NCBI GenBank assembly: GCA_000149265.1
Contig: CH002770.1
Coordinates: 584,964-648,963 of the forward strand
DNA length: 64,000 nucleotides
Direction: 5' to 3'
From: Ciona savignyi
Lineage: Eukaryota; Chordata; Ascidiacea; Phlebobranchia; Cionidae
Of the stretch, positions 36,701 to 48,439 are shown in pieces; within the stretch, counting starts at the first letter, position 1, and each line of letters opens with the position of its first letter. The notes below the pieces were generated by a model. The model saw nothing but the letters and a program-made list of their open reading frames with translations. It did not search any database and was not told the DNA's origin. Position numbers and translations under genes: made by a program.

Positions 36701-39700
36701 TTCGTGTGATTATTGTTTACTCACAACTCGTAATACCGAGTCTCAACTGAATGCCATCACAATAAGAATCAACCACTTACCTGGACTTTAAAACGACTCG
36801 ACAAAAATCGCAAGGAAACGACTCTGAATTGGATTCCCCAGGTTCTGCGGAGTCATTCAACAACTGTGGAATATTGTGTTATTGTGTCTATTACAACTGC
36901 AACCACAGATATTGCCTGGTAACTTCAGCTACTGTGTGATTGTGTTTGGCATAAGCCCCATGATTTTTCAGATTCCATTACTACCATGGACCCGAAACAC
37001 CAGAAGTGTATTAGCTGGGCAAAAATTTTAACTAGCGGAATGCTTTTAATGGATCCTTGCATGGTCCTAATGACTCTTGATCTTAAATGAACACTATACA
37101 CATTCAAAAAGCTTCGGTAACCTGTCTGTTCTCATATTCCAACTATTATCTGGTTTACATAAAAGAAAAAAAAATAACACTACATATATAGTGTGTATGC
37201 ATATCTAATCTAAATCATAGTTTTGTACATAGCCTTAAAAGTCATATTTCATAAAACTTGCAAAAAGGCAGGGCACACGACTATGGAGAAAATAAGTGTT
37301 TGATACAAGCACCAGTGGTGGTATATATCTCCTCCTTACCTCATTTGAATCAGAGTCAAAACCGAGATCCTCAACAGAATATTCTTCATCATCAGCAAGT
37401 GCCACTGTGTGTAGTAGAACATTAAGAAAAAACTTCTGAAAACATAAAAGTGAACAGCAGGTAATGATAATGAAACTGAACTGACAGTGATATAACTATG
37501 TATACAACATCTAAATTAGAATATATTGCGATAAGGGTGTTATTTTACTGTAAATGTCAACCAAGGTAAAAAACCTGTTTTCGGCTGCAAGTTATGGGCC
37601 TTGTACTCATAGGATAGCAATAAATCAGCTACATCTTTGCAACGTTCAGATTACAATTTAAATTTTAAATTCCTGAATTGTTAACCATAGCAAGTTGTAT
37701 AACATGGTCTGTATTTCACTTGTAGCGAAAAATTTAGAATTTTTGGTTTGTGCTGTCTTGATGCAGCATCGGAATCATTTTTCCACTTTCCAGATAAAAA
37801 ATGAAAAGGCAAAAAAGCAAATGCTTACGTTGGTTATCTGGTGCAGAAGCAAAATCACCATCAAGATAAGAGCCAGGCTTCTTCCGAATTCTTCAGATGA
37901 AAATTTAAAATAAATTAAAATGAGAATTTTAATAAAAGGGTATTGTTTTCTATCTATGTAGTGGGTACAAGATCACAGCCAAACATCTAAATTTCAGGTT
38001 CATTTCGTCAAGATATTTTACATAATTTGGTCCAGACCAATTGTATGTTATGTGTCATATAAAATCACCAATAATAACATACACACATATATGTCAAGTT
38101 GTCAACGCTATCTGCTTTGTAAAAGTTCCAGCATCCATTATCATGATATAATATTAAAATTTATCTCTAAAGTATGGTTAAACATGTGTATTAGTTTAAA
38201 ATAACAATGCATAGGATTGCCCAGCTGTTGCAGTGTGTTGTAGGGTTTAAGCAATGTGTTCGCAGTGTGTTGCTCAGGGTTTAAGCAATGGCTTCTCAGT
38301 AACATGCTCAAGCACACAACGACTAGCATTCCACTAGATTTAAATTTTAAATTTTACCAAAAGCAATCTGCCGCAATTGCCTGGCATATAAGTGCCCTGT
38401 CATCATTATAACCAACCTTATTCTTTTACTTCTTCTAGGTGACGAGAGAGCAACAGTCAAAGTTTTTTCTTCGGTAACTTCTCCAGCTTGCTCTGTATGT
38501 GACATGCTTTTCTTCTGTTGTGATGTGTGGGGAATTTAAATTGTAATGCGGGATTCGAAATCTCAAACATTAAATGTTCCAAAATCGCCTAACAATTATT
38601 TTATAACAACAATTATTTTATAACTTATTTTTTTTTTTTTTATTACTTAATTATTAGAGGAATACAAATTAAGTACTGATGATTCAACCAAAAAAAATTT
38701 TCTTCAATACAAATTCTATTCAGACAACTTTGACAATGTATCTTAATAAGGTAATTCAACTGATGAAATACAATGTGTTCCTCACAACAACAATAAGTGG
38801 AGGTTGGTTATAGATATTTATTAGTGTTGCCTCCAAATAAAAGATAAGTAGCCAACTGACCGTTTTAAATCTTTTCCGAGCATGTTCACTCAGCAGAATA
38901 TCCAACTCTTTGGCTGAATTTTCTAAATTGGCATCCTCACTTGAAAAAAGCTCATCTAGTCTCACTGAAAAATTATATGTAATTTAGTGGAGCAGTACAG
39001 TATTTTAACTATCCTGTTACTAAGCGGCAGCATGTTAAATCATCAATGGGAAAAATATGAGATCAAAATCAGCCTATTTTTAGCTTGAGGTCCTTGTGCA
39101 ACAGACTTACAAAAACCTGGTAAAATTAAAGAGGCATGAATTAAACTGAATAGCTTGGTAGGTGCGTAAGATGCGTTTCAGCTGAACCAAAGAGCAAAAA
39201 TTACTTGACACCTAATCGGTTGTGCTATTGGTAGACATCACCTGATACAACAACCTGCAATAGCTTTAATAACTGGACCACGGACACGAGTTAACAGAGA
39301 GTAACCATGGATAAATCCCAGCATCCATTGGGATACAAATGGAACTGACAAATTTATCTATGTATTTAGTGTTTATTAAAACTAAATCAGGGTCTTTATT
39401 ATGCAACCCTTTACAATTGCATTGTTATAACACTTATTTCAACCAATTCCTATGTAACAACACCACATATATCTTCATAGATGAAAATACATTACCCTCA
39501 CCAATAAATTAATACTATACAAAAATGCTAATACAAATTGCCATAAAATTTAAAGCCAATTAGGCAAATCTTACCCAAATGAGTCTGGCGCAACTGTTTC
39601 GACAGTTTTACATTTACATTGCAGGAATATATTAAGTCAAGCAGTGAAGAAAAGGAAGATGCAGGGATGGATTCTGGTAGAAAGACCTTGGTAACCTGCA

Positions 39701-40296
39701 GCAAGGAAATCCATATTAAAGGATTGTGGCTGATAGGAGGATCGGAAAACGCAAGGTGTTATCATGCGGCCAAAAATTCTCTTGCGTATATGCAAAAGCG
39801 TTTTTACTCGGATAACCATCAGATTAATGACCCTTGACCAGTTGCCAATTATCATTTTGTGGTTGATATTTTTCAGTATTTTAAAAAGTTATAATTTTGT
39901 GTGGTACATTTTTTATTGGTTTTCTAAGTTGAATGCATGATAGCAGTTGTATGGAACATTGTATTTAGGAAAAAAAGTGTTTAGGAAAAAAATTTAGGAA
40001 AAAAAAAGAGTCTTAAAGACTTTCAGTCTTATTTTACTTCTGTTAAAAAAAAATTCCATTAACAAAAGTTTAAAATATTTTAATATCATTTAAATCCTAC
40101 AAACCCGTTTCTGTGGATCATAGCATCCTTTTTGTATCATATTTTGAAGGCAAGATGACGCGGTCGCGAGTATACAGCTGTGTGCTTGAAATATCTCCCC
40201 GCAGTGAGCAACTATTTCAACATCACAGAATTGTCCATTTCTTCTCATGTTGCTAATGGCAAAGAGCATTCTCTCTAAATTTTTTGTAGGGACCAT
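33747..40296 (-). CDS. BTB/POZ C2H2 zinc-finger protein (ZBTB type), 534 residues
   Basis: This is a probable sequence-specific transcription factor, with BTB for dimerisation or co-repressor contact and zinc fingers for DNA. Minus-strand exons 40105-40296, 39575-39695, 38861-38964, 38417-38514, 37829-37890, 37340-37404, 36781-36863, 36081-36267, 35460-35565, 34972-35065, 34448-34608 and 33747-34078 join in phase to 535 codons. The BTB (residues 1-110) shows GQFCDVEIVAH, FQAHSCILATASSCLQNMI and SSLLDLIYSCNVNV. An acidic/serine linker with a basic SPRRSKRIRIRKKPG patch follows. Eight C2H2 fingers come next, beginning CDFCRVVLKSRKALERH and CDICQRNFVNETKLAEH and ending with CSLCGLAYKANRSLKKH. 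Two linkers read GEKPYVC and GEKSFTC. Which vertebrate ZBTB it corresponds to cannot be told. The start follows a splice acceptor at 40348-40349 that may be used for trans-splicing. Confidence 0.9.
34170..34395. repeat. Minisatellite, 30-bp unit, about seven copies
   Basis: The unit ttttacagaacgcatagcta plus attttctgaa is repeated about seven times with few substitutions, the outer copies being most diverged. It lies entirely in the 34079-34447 intron of the zinc-finger gene. Because 30 is divisible by three, it reads as ten-residue repeats (LAMRSVKFRK) on the minus strand, which creates a spurious 149-codon ORF. Confidence 0.95.
36270..36650. repeat. Tandem duplication of about 180 bp in a zinc-finger gene intron
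   Basis: The segment starting ctgtaaacaaacaaccctct at about 36268 recurs from about 36447. Both copies continue through tactttggagcaaaat, gaatttgtatgtaagcaa, gtaagactgttaattttttga and ataatggatta. On the minus strand each copy begins with tttgtttacag, so the 3' splice site of exon 36081-36267 was duplicated with it. Confidence 0.85.
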
Positions 40297-40346
40297 GTCG
40301 GCCTCTGTTCAGGTTTTAGGTAATTGACCCTACCTACCACTAAATC

Positions 40347-40541
40347 CCTGAAATAGGAGCTTAATTTGAATTGTGCACAACAAAAAGGAAAATGGCAGTA
40401 AGGAGATATGAATGAAGTACAACAATTCTAAGAAACAGCCAGTTAAAAGTTGAAAATCCAGTTGAAAATGAGTAAATCCAGTTGCACTATCAAAGCAGTG
40501 CATTACAAAATATGCAAAAAAGCAACAAGGCAGTCAGGTTT
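40347..40541 (-). promoter_or_regulatory. Compact intergenic junction: poly(A) signal and orphan splice acceptor
   Basis: Reading the minus strand, AATAAA at 40541-40536 overlaps the PTCD1 stop codon. About 190 bases further, a strong acceptor ctcctatttcag ends at 40348, followed by 51 bases of leader and the BTB-ZF ATG at 40296. I could not find a matching cis donor in between. The layout is what a spliced-leader acceptor in an ascidian operon would look like; a cis 5' UTR exon further upstream is the alternative. Confidence 0.5.
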
Positions 40542-43500
40542 ATTTTGCTTTTGCTGCATCGATTGCATCTGTGGTTCGTAACCACTCATTGTAAGCTTTA
40601 CGGAATGAGTTTATTCTTCTTTCATATTCCTTGTCTTGGCAAGTCCACTGCAACAGATATGAATATTTAGCAACTCCTGAAAACAATATCATACCAACTA
40701 AAGCATTGTATTTTTTAGCAAAAAAGTTATTCAAATGGATCATGGGACTGGTAAAATATTGGTTCAGCACTTTTATCAGCTAACTGCTAAAATATTGGTT
40801 CAGTACCACAGTCATAAGGATAAAAATTCAATTAGCAAAACGTACAGACAAATCCAGCTTACCCTGTTGTATTTCTCAGGGTAAAATGCAACTGTTTCGA
40901 ACAAATGAATAATCTGAATATTGGCTTTAACACCATGTTTCTTCAGTTGTTTGATCAAGTAGACCAAGTAATAAAAATCCGGATATCGTAATCCTGTGGA
41001 GGAGAAAAGGGAGTTTAAAAAAAATCACAAAGTACTTTATAATGATATCTTTATTATAATTAATATTTAAACTTTGTACACACTCATTTTCCTTGGGCAT
41101 ACTTTTAATCGTAAAACAATTTTTACACAAATAGTTAAACACATTTATTTTTAAATGGGGAACGGTTATGGATGCAACCATTTTATGATAACCAACTTCT
41201 AGATTAAAAAAACTTGTGCTAAATTTTGGTTCCAGTACTTAGACTGCAATTATTACGCAAGATTCTTTGGTACACATTAAAGGCATTACCACACAGCTAC
41301 TTAACAAATTACTTCTTGCCCAGAGTTAAGTAAACACAATCTTGCAGCTTAATGCATATAATTAAAAGTTGGTCATGTTATAGCAGAACCCATTAATCCA
41401 CTAGATTCCGGATAGTGGAAAAAAAATTCAATTACTTTGCTGTTTAATGGTAGCTTTAAGCGGATGATTAAAGAGGGCCTGGGGCCAGAATACCACCGAA
41501 CCATCATTGGAAATTAAAGAGAAACACTCAAACCTTCATATCCTTTTACTTTGTAGAGTCTATGTTGAACGGCAGCAGCTACAAGACTACGTAGTAAGAA
41601 TGCATTCACCTTTATCTGGAAATATCAAAGACAGTGAAATAAAATTTATTTTTATCCCATTTTTGTTTATTTTAATAATAAGGCCTGGTAAGTAGGTTGG
41701 TTTTTAAATAAAATTAGATCTAAGAAGCGCTATGTCATTCGGCCACATAACCCTTTACATGTCTGTGTTGTTACCCTATGAAACATCTTTAAATTACACT
41801 TAGCGCTCACATTGCTTTCTTCTATTTTCTGAAAGATTTCTTCTGCATGTTTAAGATTATTGCAGGACTTGGCGTGAATACACCAGGATTGGTAGTTTGG
41901 TTGCAAATTGTGTTCTTTTATTTTTTCAAATGTCGCCTAAAAATAGAAAGAAGAATCATAATTACAATCTAATAACAAATGTAAAATAGCCGAAAGAAAA
42001 CCCCTTTTTAAACCATTTTACTACTCATTATGCAATGAATAAAATATTGCATGCAGATGCAGAGCTAACCATTTTAGTGAAATGTAATACTGATTTGATA
42101 TTTTTATCTAACCCATGGCGTTATTGTTATATTGAAAAGGCTGCATAATGTATAAGGAGCTGTGATACACAACAGTGGGTTGCTCTCACAAACAATTAAA
42201 AGAATTCTCTTTACCAAGGCAAGTTTATGATCACCACGCACAGCTTGCCTAAACATGAGTGTGTTGTAGAAGTCAACATCTAATTTCAATCGACTACCTT
42301 CAGCTGCTGCTACCAATGCACTTTCTTCTGCATGCAACGGCTCACTTAACCGCAGTAGGACAGTAAACACCTAAAATATACAAAAAAAATTACATGATGG
42401 TTATAACGATGTGGCTTTCTATGGCCGCTCCTAGTCCCGGAGCTACTGTCATACTACCCATACTATTGTATTGTATTTCGATGTAACTGGGTAAATTTGA
42501 ACTGTGGCGTATTGGAGTTAAAATATTTTTGTTTTGCGGAGAAAGGACAGTATAACATTGTGAGTTAACCTCTTTCCCACAGTCAGAGCTATTGCAGTGT
42601 TATTAAAACTTGATGTATTCTGACAATTTTAACACTAAACCAGACAACCTAAAAATCACCTGGACTGAATGGTTAATTTTATTTTTCTTCATAATATCGA
42701 GGACCCCTGTATAACCCCCCATGAGCTGCAGCCTCTGCCATGGGTTGGTGCACTTGGAAAGTGAGGAGACATGCTTCAACTCATCAGATGGGAGTTTAAG
42801 TAAATTGGGCAGGACAGTACTGGTAGGTAGTTGCGTTTGTAATTCTTGTTTTTCCGTTGTACAGCGGTTGAACCTGTAAAGTANNNNNNNNNNNNNNNNN
42901 NNNNNNNNNNNNNNNNNNNNNNNNNNNNNNNNNNNNNNNNNNNNNNNNNNNNNNNNNNNNNNNNNNNNNNNNNNNNNNNNNNNGCATCCGTTAATAGTGA
43001 ACTAATTAATTAATTTATCACTAAAATAAAAAAACTAAAAAATTAAGAAACAAGTTGATTTTTAAGCGTATATAAAGACATTGACAAAGCAATAGCAGAC
43101 ATATACAGCAAAAATGCTTTGATTAAATGCTGTTTATAGCTGACTAGGAAAGGTTATTTCTGGCTTACAACGCATGGTGTTAATAAATAAATGCAAAATA
43201 ACATACCTGTTGCTGAACATCATTATGTATTAAAAGAACTGGATTATCAGGAGCTGTGATACACAACAGTGGGTTGCTCTCTTCGACAGCTATAGTGTCG
43301 GGGTTGGGGTGGGACTCTTGACCTTTTAACCATCGGAACTGACGAATATGCTTCTTTATAAATGTTTTCATCTCTTTTGAATTGTCAGGTGTGTGAAGTA
43401 GTAATCTGCAATGTTTTGTAGGTCAACGCAACCATATGGTTTTAAAATTTTTGTGTAGCTTTGTAGATTTGAGTCCGAAAGGATCATTGGTTTTTAAGGT

Positions 43501-46500
43501 TGGTTAAACAGAGAAAATACACCAAAATAAACGATGTTTTAAGGTTGGCTAAACAGAGAAAATACACCAAATTAGACACACCAAACCAAGTAGTTCACGT
43601 ACTGTGAAGCAGTTTGAAGATCACCAAGTCCACATTCTAATGCCACAGTGAGCATAGAAGTTATAATTTTCCCATCTGGTTTGACTCCAAGCAATAACAT
43701 CTGTCTCCAAACCTTTGAAATAAAAATTTGAAAAAGATAAAAAGTTAAACGACAGATGTAATTACTAAGTTACAGAATTTTGTCAGGTGAAGTGTGGGAA
43801 TAACTGTTTTGTGCCAAAGCCGTTGATATAATTTACCAATTTATTAGAGAAAATTCTATTTGACTTGCAAGGTTAGCTTCATAACAACAATCTAATCAAC
43901 ATTATGGCAATAAAGATCAAGGTTTACTAAAATTTACATGTTTTTAAAAACTTTTATTTCAAATTAAATGGTCATGTTAAATGGTTTTGTACGATAAAAT
44001 TGTTTAAAAATGGTAAACGTCGCTGTGGCACGAAGAGTCATTCAAATATCTGCATACTTGCAAGGCCATTCTGAATCCATCTTCTTTGTGCTTTAAACAA
44101 CTCCTAATGATAGCATTAAACGTGATCACATCTGGTTCAACTCCGTACTTCAGCGTATCTTGGAACACTTCAATTGTTTCATCAAGGGTGGTATGCTTAG
44201 CATACGCCTGAATGTAAATGATTGTTTGACTGGTTAGTCTGGTCGTTTAATGTGTCGCTTTTCTGCCGAAGGGTTGCAGATACGAAACTGGTCACTAGCT
44301 AGTCGGATGTGTCTTTGGGCAAGCCACTTAACAAACATTGCGTGAACCCAGAGGATTATTAAGTTTTACTTAATTAAAGAAACATGTGAATCATACACAA
44401 CACACTGCAATAGATCCGGTAAACTGTCGTTGGGCGCGAGGTGATCTGAAGATTGCCTGTGTGATAATCCCCTTTGTTTTTTCCTTCATGGGGATAAACA
44501 TGGATATCCTGTCCTATCCCATGCTTCCTATAAATATTGCTACAGTGTATGCGACAAATTTTGACCAATCTGTCTATTGTACTACAGAGAAGTACTGCTG
44601 CAGACGCTCATGGTAACAAAAGACACTTGTGGTTGTGCCTTAACATTACATTCACATTTTACATAATAATAACATTAGATCATTCGATTTAAATAATTGC
44701 GATAGTTGATTTACAGATGTGAAAAAAATTAGAATGGTGCGATTGCTATAAAGATACCCAATAAATTAACTTACAACCAAAAAAGTTTGTTTTAAGTATT
44801 TATGATAAAACCTCCCAAAAGTTACTCAACGAAAGTGACAAGAGTTTGGTTAAATCGCGGCTTAACATATAAAATAGTTGCGATGTTAATATATAAAAGG
44901 TTTTTTAAACAACCTACCATTAGTAGCGCATTGCAAGAGATTCTGTTCAAACGTGTATCGGAATCTTTTAATTTCAGGTACAGATGTCTCAAACTGAGCA
45001 TATCTTTGGCATTGAATGAATTTGCAACAGCGTTAAACAAGCCAGTGTAGCATGCAAGTGAAGGCGTAAGACCATAGGATTTCAGCTAAAAAACAAGTTA
45101 AAAAAATGTATTTCTACCACACATATTTTATAAAATTCTGGTTGCAAACATAAATTTTGTACTATTTAATTTCAACTACTATTATAGAATAATCTTTAAC
45201 ACTTGGCTACTAAAAAACAGTGCGATTTGTTTATTTTGTTTCTAAACTGCCAAACATGCCATAAAAATAGAGAATTTGATGTGATGTACTGAGATTCAAA
45301 TTGTCTACATTTGTATCCTGTATATTCTCTGCTACAAACCTTGTAATACAATTCAAAAGCTTGTTTCACTTGCCCCTGTCGGCCTAAAGCACCAATAACC
45401 ACAGAGAAGTTGTATTCACCTGGCTGCACCTTATCCTCCACGAGCATAGTTTTCTCCAGCATCGATAAACATTCTTTAATCTGTATTAAATGAATTTTTA
45501 CCCGTGTACTTTTATGTTCCAAAATACATGCAATAATATAGAACAGAATCTGAATAAAATAAGAAAATAGGCCTCTAAATTCACACCATTTCTTCTTATT
45601 TATACAGAATCTTGAATACGGAGTGGGTATTATTTTGGTGGACTGCAAAATAAAGTAAATATAATACTAATTCATTTGATTATGTTCCACTAATTATTGT
45701 GCTAATAATTCGAATTCGATAAAATTCAATAATATAGAACAGAATCTGAATAAAATAAGAAAAAATGGCCATTTCTAAATTCACACCATTACTCCTTATT
45801 CATATAGAATCTTAAATACAGAGTAAGTATTATTTTGGTGGACTGTAAATGAAAGTAATTATAATGCAATTCCAGTTGATTATGTTCTGCTAATTAATGT
45901 GCTAGTAATTAGAATTTGATAAAAACAATTCGTATGCACTGGTTAGTTTGTTGGGCTTGATGAGCAACCTTGTTGGTCATTACTACAACTTGCCTTGCCT
46001 TGCTTTGCCAACTTCTTGCACTGAAAGAAATACCAGCGCGAAGTGTTTTTCCATTTCTTTGATTGTGGTTCTACTTCTATATCATGCTCTGATGCCAAAT
46101 CCCTGTGTCGAATATCAAACACTTCCAAACCTGAATTCGCACACCAATTTGGTAAAATTCATTTATGGGTATATCAATATACAAAAGTAACAGTTACAGA
46201 TGAAACAAGTTGGATTAGTTTTTAAGTAAGTAATCTAGAATAATTTAAGCAAGTAAACTTTTGAATATTTAGCCCAGACACCATAATATATGGGTATTTT
46301 TGACTAGTCAGATAGACCTAGTAAGATCAATGTGTCAATTAAGCATCTTCATCAAGGCTGGTTCAAAAATTTAATATTTAATAATTTATACACAGTTATG
46401 GTCTATTACCTCATGAGGAAAATTAATGTGTCAATGGATTAATACTATCGTCATTTGAGCTTGAACACAAGGCTCAAGCTTTTGCAGTGTGTTGTACACG

Positions 46501-46800
46501 ATAGAGACAGTGCTCCAGTTTTTATCCAACAAAATAAAACTACCAACTACTTAGTAGCAAGCTTTAAACTCAACACCCTTAGGCTCTTGGCCAAATGCGT
46601 TACCGGCATAAACTAACCAGCCAGACTAATATGCGCCAATAAATGGTCATAATAAATAAAGACTTACGAAGCCATTTAACCTTTACAATACTCATACATC
46701 GTTAAAAATTAACCTTGTGCTTTGGCAATCAACCCAAATGTGTTTTTTTCATCAGTGTGTACACTTAAGTTTCCTGTTGCATCTGCATTCGTATTTGGCA
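40540..46800 (-). CDS. PTCD1: Pentatricopeptide repeat protein 1 homologue (5' exon unresolved)
   Basis: PTCD1 is a mitochondrial matrix PPR protein that binds mitochondrial RNA and affects 16S rRNA and leucine-tRNA processing. Minus-strand exons are 46714-46800, 45994-46130, 45340-45480, 44918-45085, 44058-44207, 43603-43712, 43207-43405, 42660-42873, 42215-42370, 41811-41936, 41534-41615, 40863-40993 and 40540-40647, about 603 codons. Phases agree except between 43207-43405 and 42660-42873, where the second N gap lies, so one exon is probably missing. Typical text: QPGEYNFSVVIGALGRQGQV, GLTPSLACYTGLFNAVANS, GVEPDVITFNAIIRSCLKH, KEDGFRMALQVWRQMLLLG and GLGDLQTASQ, in the order I recall for vertebrate PTCD1. 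The first exon, with the mitochondrial targeting sequence, was not fixed; it must end in phase 1 upstream of 46801. One intron has a GC donor. Confidence 0.85.
42156..42187. repeat. 32-bp copy of a PTCD1 exon segment in a downstream intron
   Basis: The 32 bases ggagctgtgatacacaacag plus tgggttgctctc at 42156-42187 are identical to 43250-43281, which is coding within exon 43207-43405. The copy lies in the 41937-42214 intron and is not flanked by usable splice sites, so it is a duplication by-product and not an exon. Confidence 0.85.
42884..42983. other. Assembly gap (100 N) inside PTCD1
   Basis: Exactly 100 N in a PTCD1 intron, ten bases from exon 42660-42873. The splice-phase mismatch across it suggests that an exon is lost here. 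Confidence 0.99.
43488..43580. repeat. Short tandem duplication in a PTCD1 intron
   Basis: The segment ttttaaggttggttaaacag plus agaaaatacaccaaa occurs twice with a period of about 46 bp (43491 and 43537). Confidence 0.75.
44226..44518 (+). repeat. tRNA-derived SINE in a PTCD1 intron
   Basis: The head ctggttagtctggtcgttta, the B-box-like gggttgcagatacgaaac and the body to gataaacatggatatcc are present, ending in tcctatcccatgc. It is antisense to PTCD1 and lies in the 44208-44917 intron. Confidence 0.8.
45530..45928. repeat. Tandem duplication of about 195 bp in a PTCD1 intron
   Basis: Two adjacent copies start with caataatatagaacagaatc (about 45532 and 45728). They run through attcacaccatt, tattattttggtggactg and gattatgttc to gataaaa. 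They differ by roughly 10-15 percent by eye and lie in the intron with the GC donor. Confidence 0.85.
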
Positions 46801-47743
46801 CTAAATAAAAAAGCAAGTGATAATTGTGATTTTGATAGCAAGGGGTAAGTATAATCGAATAACCTAGCACTTCTAAATATTAGGAAAACAAAAAGCTTGG
46901 AAATATACTTAAATAGCATATAAACTTTTTTTATAAAGTTATTAATTTAAAAAACAAATTCCATTAATTTTTTTTTGGTACTTTTGAATCAATATGATAA
47001 AAATGGAACTAATTTTGTTCCACTATGAACCCAAAAAGAATCAATATGATAAAAATGAAAAATCCAAAAATTATTCTAAATCTTTTCCTCTTCGAACTAA
47101 ATTCGAATCTGAAATCTTGAATTAGCAGTCCTATTTACAAAATATTCTCTTTATAAAATGCAAATTCTACAAAAAAATAAATACTTCACAGCACTGACCA
47201 AAACTGGATGAGAAAACCACACAAGCGGAAGGAAAATGCTTGACATTACTCGTTGCAGAAATGGAGTTTGCAACATTCGTCTGTTTCCAAATGGCAATTC
47301 TTAATTGCCTTGCTAAAGGTAGCATGATTACAGATTGTTTGCTACATTAAAGTCTTAAATTTTTTTATTTACCTAAAACATAGAAGAAATATATATATAT
47401 ATATATTAATATGCAATTGTCATCAGTTTAATTTTATGATGTTAAGTAAAATAATGCACAGAAGTACTAGTATTTCAAAAAGTAAAAATTATCCAAAGCA
47501 CAAATACAACTTTTTGGCACTACAGTTATAAAGTAATATAAAATGTTTATATTTGTTTTTTGGACTTTTTGACTCAACTATAATCATATGCATACTGTAT
47601 ACAATAGGTATTGGTGCAACATGTTCCTTGGTATTTCAGCATATTACAGATACTTATTGGGCTACTTGTTAGTTTGCTACCAACAACTTTAAAAAACACA
47701 GTGAGCTACTATATAAAATCGAACTTATTATTTTTATCGCAAC
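46801..47743. other. Interval between TMEM218 and PTCD1
   Basis: It should contain the PTCD1 first exon and TMEM218 3' UTR. A possible start is the minus-strand ATG at about 47271 (MLQTPFLQRVMSSIFLP), but its donor does not give the required phase with a good consensus. The 20-mer gaatcaatatgataaaaatg occurs twice (about 46987 and 47039), and a (TA)n run lies at 47390-47407. Confidence 0.4.
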
Positions 47744-48085
47744 TCAGCTTGATTTAAATGGTTTTGCATAAATCGGTTGCACGAAGTGGAAGTAAACAAT
47801 ACAAGCAAGTCCGGCCAGAACCGAAAATCCTCCAATCGCTATGAACACATAACGTAGCACAATCAAGTTGTCATAAATGATGACACTTGAAACGACTGCT
47901 GATGGATCTTCAGTTGGAATCACCAGAAGAATGATGGTTACAAGGAGCATTAGAATAAAAGTCGCAAGTCCGGCATATTTGATCCCACTAGATGACCGGA
48001 CGAACATGAAACATCCAATGAAAGCGAACACCCATGCTACTCCAAGAACTATTATTCCAACTCCCACACCAAGAACAGTTGCCAT
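47744..48085 (-). CDS. TMEM218: TMEM218 homologue, 113 residues
   Basis: TMEM218 is a small three-pass membrane protein of the ciliary transition zone, linked in vertebrates to ciliopathy genes. The single exon reads from ATG at 48085 (MATVLGVGVGIIVLGVAWV) to a stop at 47744. The open frame continues 11 codons upstream, but the first codon there is TTG, and the chosen Met aligns with the start of vertebrate TMEM218 (MAGTVLGVGAG). Three hydrophobic segments lie at about residues 5-30, 38-58 and 78-103. The C-terminus ends in QPIYAKPFKSS, very close to the vertebrate LEPIYAKPLHSY. The length (113) matches the family (about 115). It lies upstream of PTCD1 on the same strand. Confidence 0.93.
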   Translation of the reverse strand: MATVLGVGVGIIVLGVAWVFAFIGCFMFVRSSSGIKYAGLATFILMLLVTIILLVIPTEDPSAVVSSVIIYDNLIVLRYVFIAIGGFSVLAGLACIVYFHFVQPIYAKPFKSS

Positions 48086-48439
48086 GGCTTCAAATCGATC
48101 AATCCAATTCAAGGCCAAGATATGATATAATGATCCAGTCCAACGAAAATTAAAAGGAATTACAGGGAATCAATGTGAGCAGATACCACGCACACATTAA
48201 CACTGAAACACAACACTATTACTAGGTACACCCTGAAACGATTTAAAAAATGTTTTTAAAAATTAACAACTAAAGCTGAAGCATATCTCTCTGTTTACAT
48301 CAAACTAGATCTTCTACCGTTTAAATGCATAAATTTCATAGTTTCCTTCATGGGGCACTAAATTCGCGTCACTGATTGACAGGCATCCAACTGTATATAC
48401 AGCACTTTCATTGTATTAAGTGTATAAATAAACATTCGG

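Noticed and set aside
38417-38505. A separate short zinc-finger gene starting at the ATG at 38505
   Set aside because: This ATG is in frame inside an exon with a good acceptor upstream, and exons further upstream encoding a BTB domain join in phase.
47390-47407. (TA)n run
   Set aside because: Ordinary short microsatellite, as is the one at 63248-63264.
48086-48118. Eleven extra N-terminal codons for TMEM218
   Set aside because: The upstream frame starts at TTG, and the ATG at 48085 aligns with the known start of the family.
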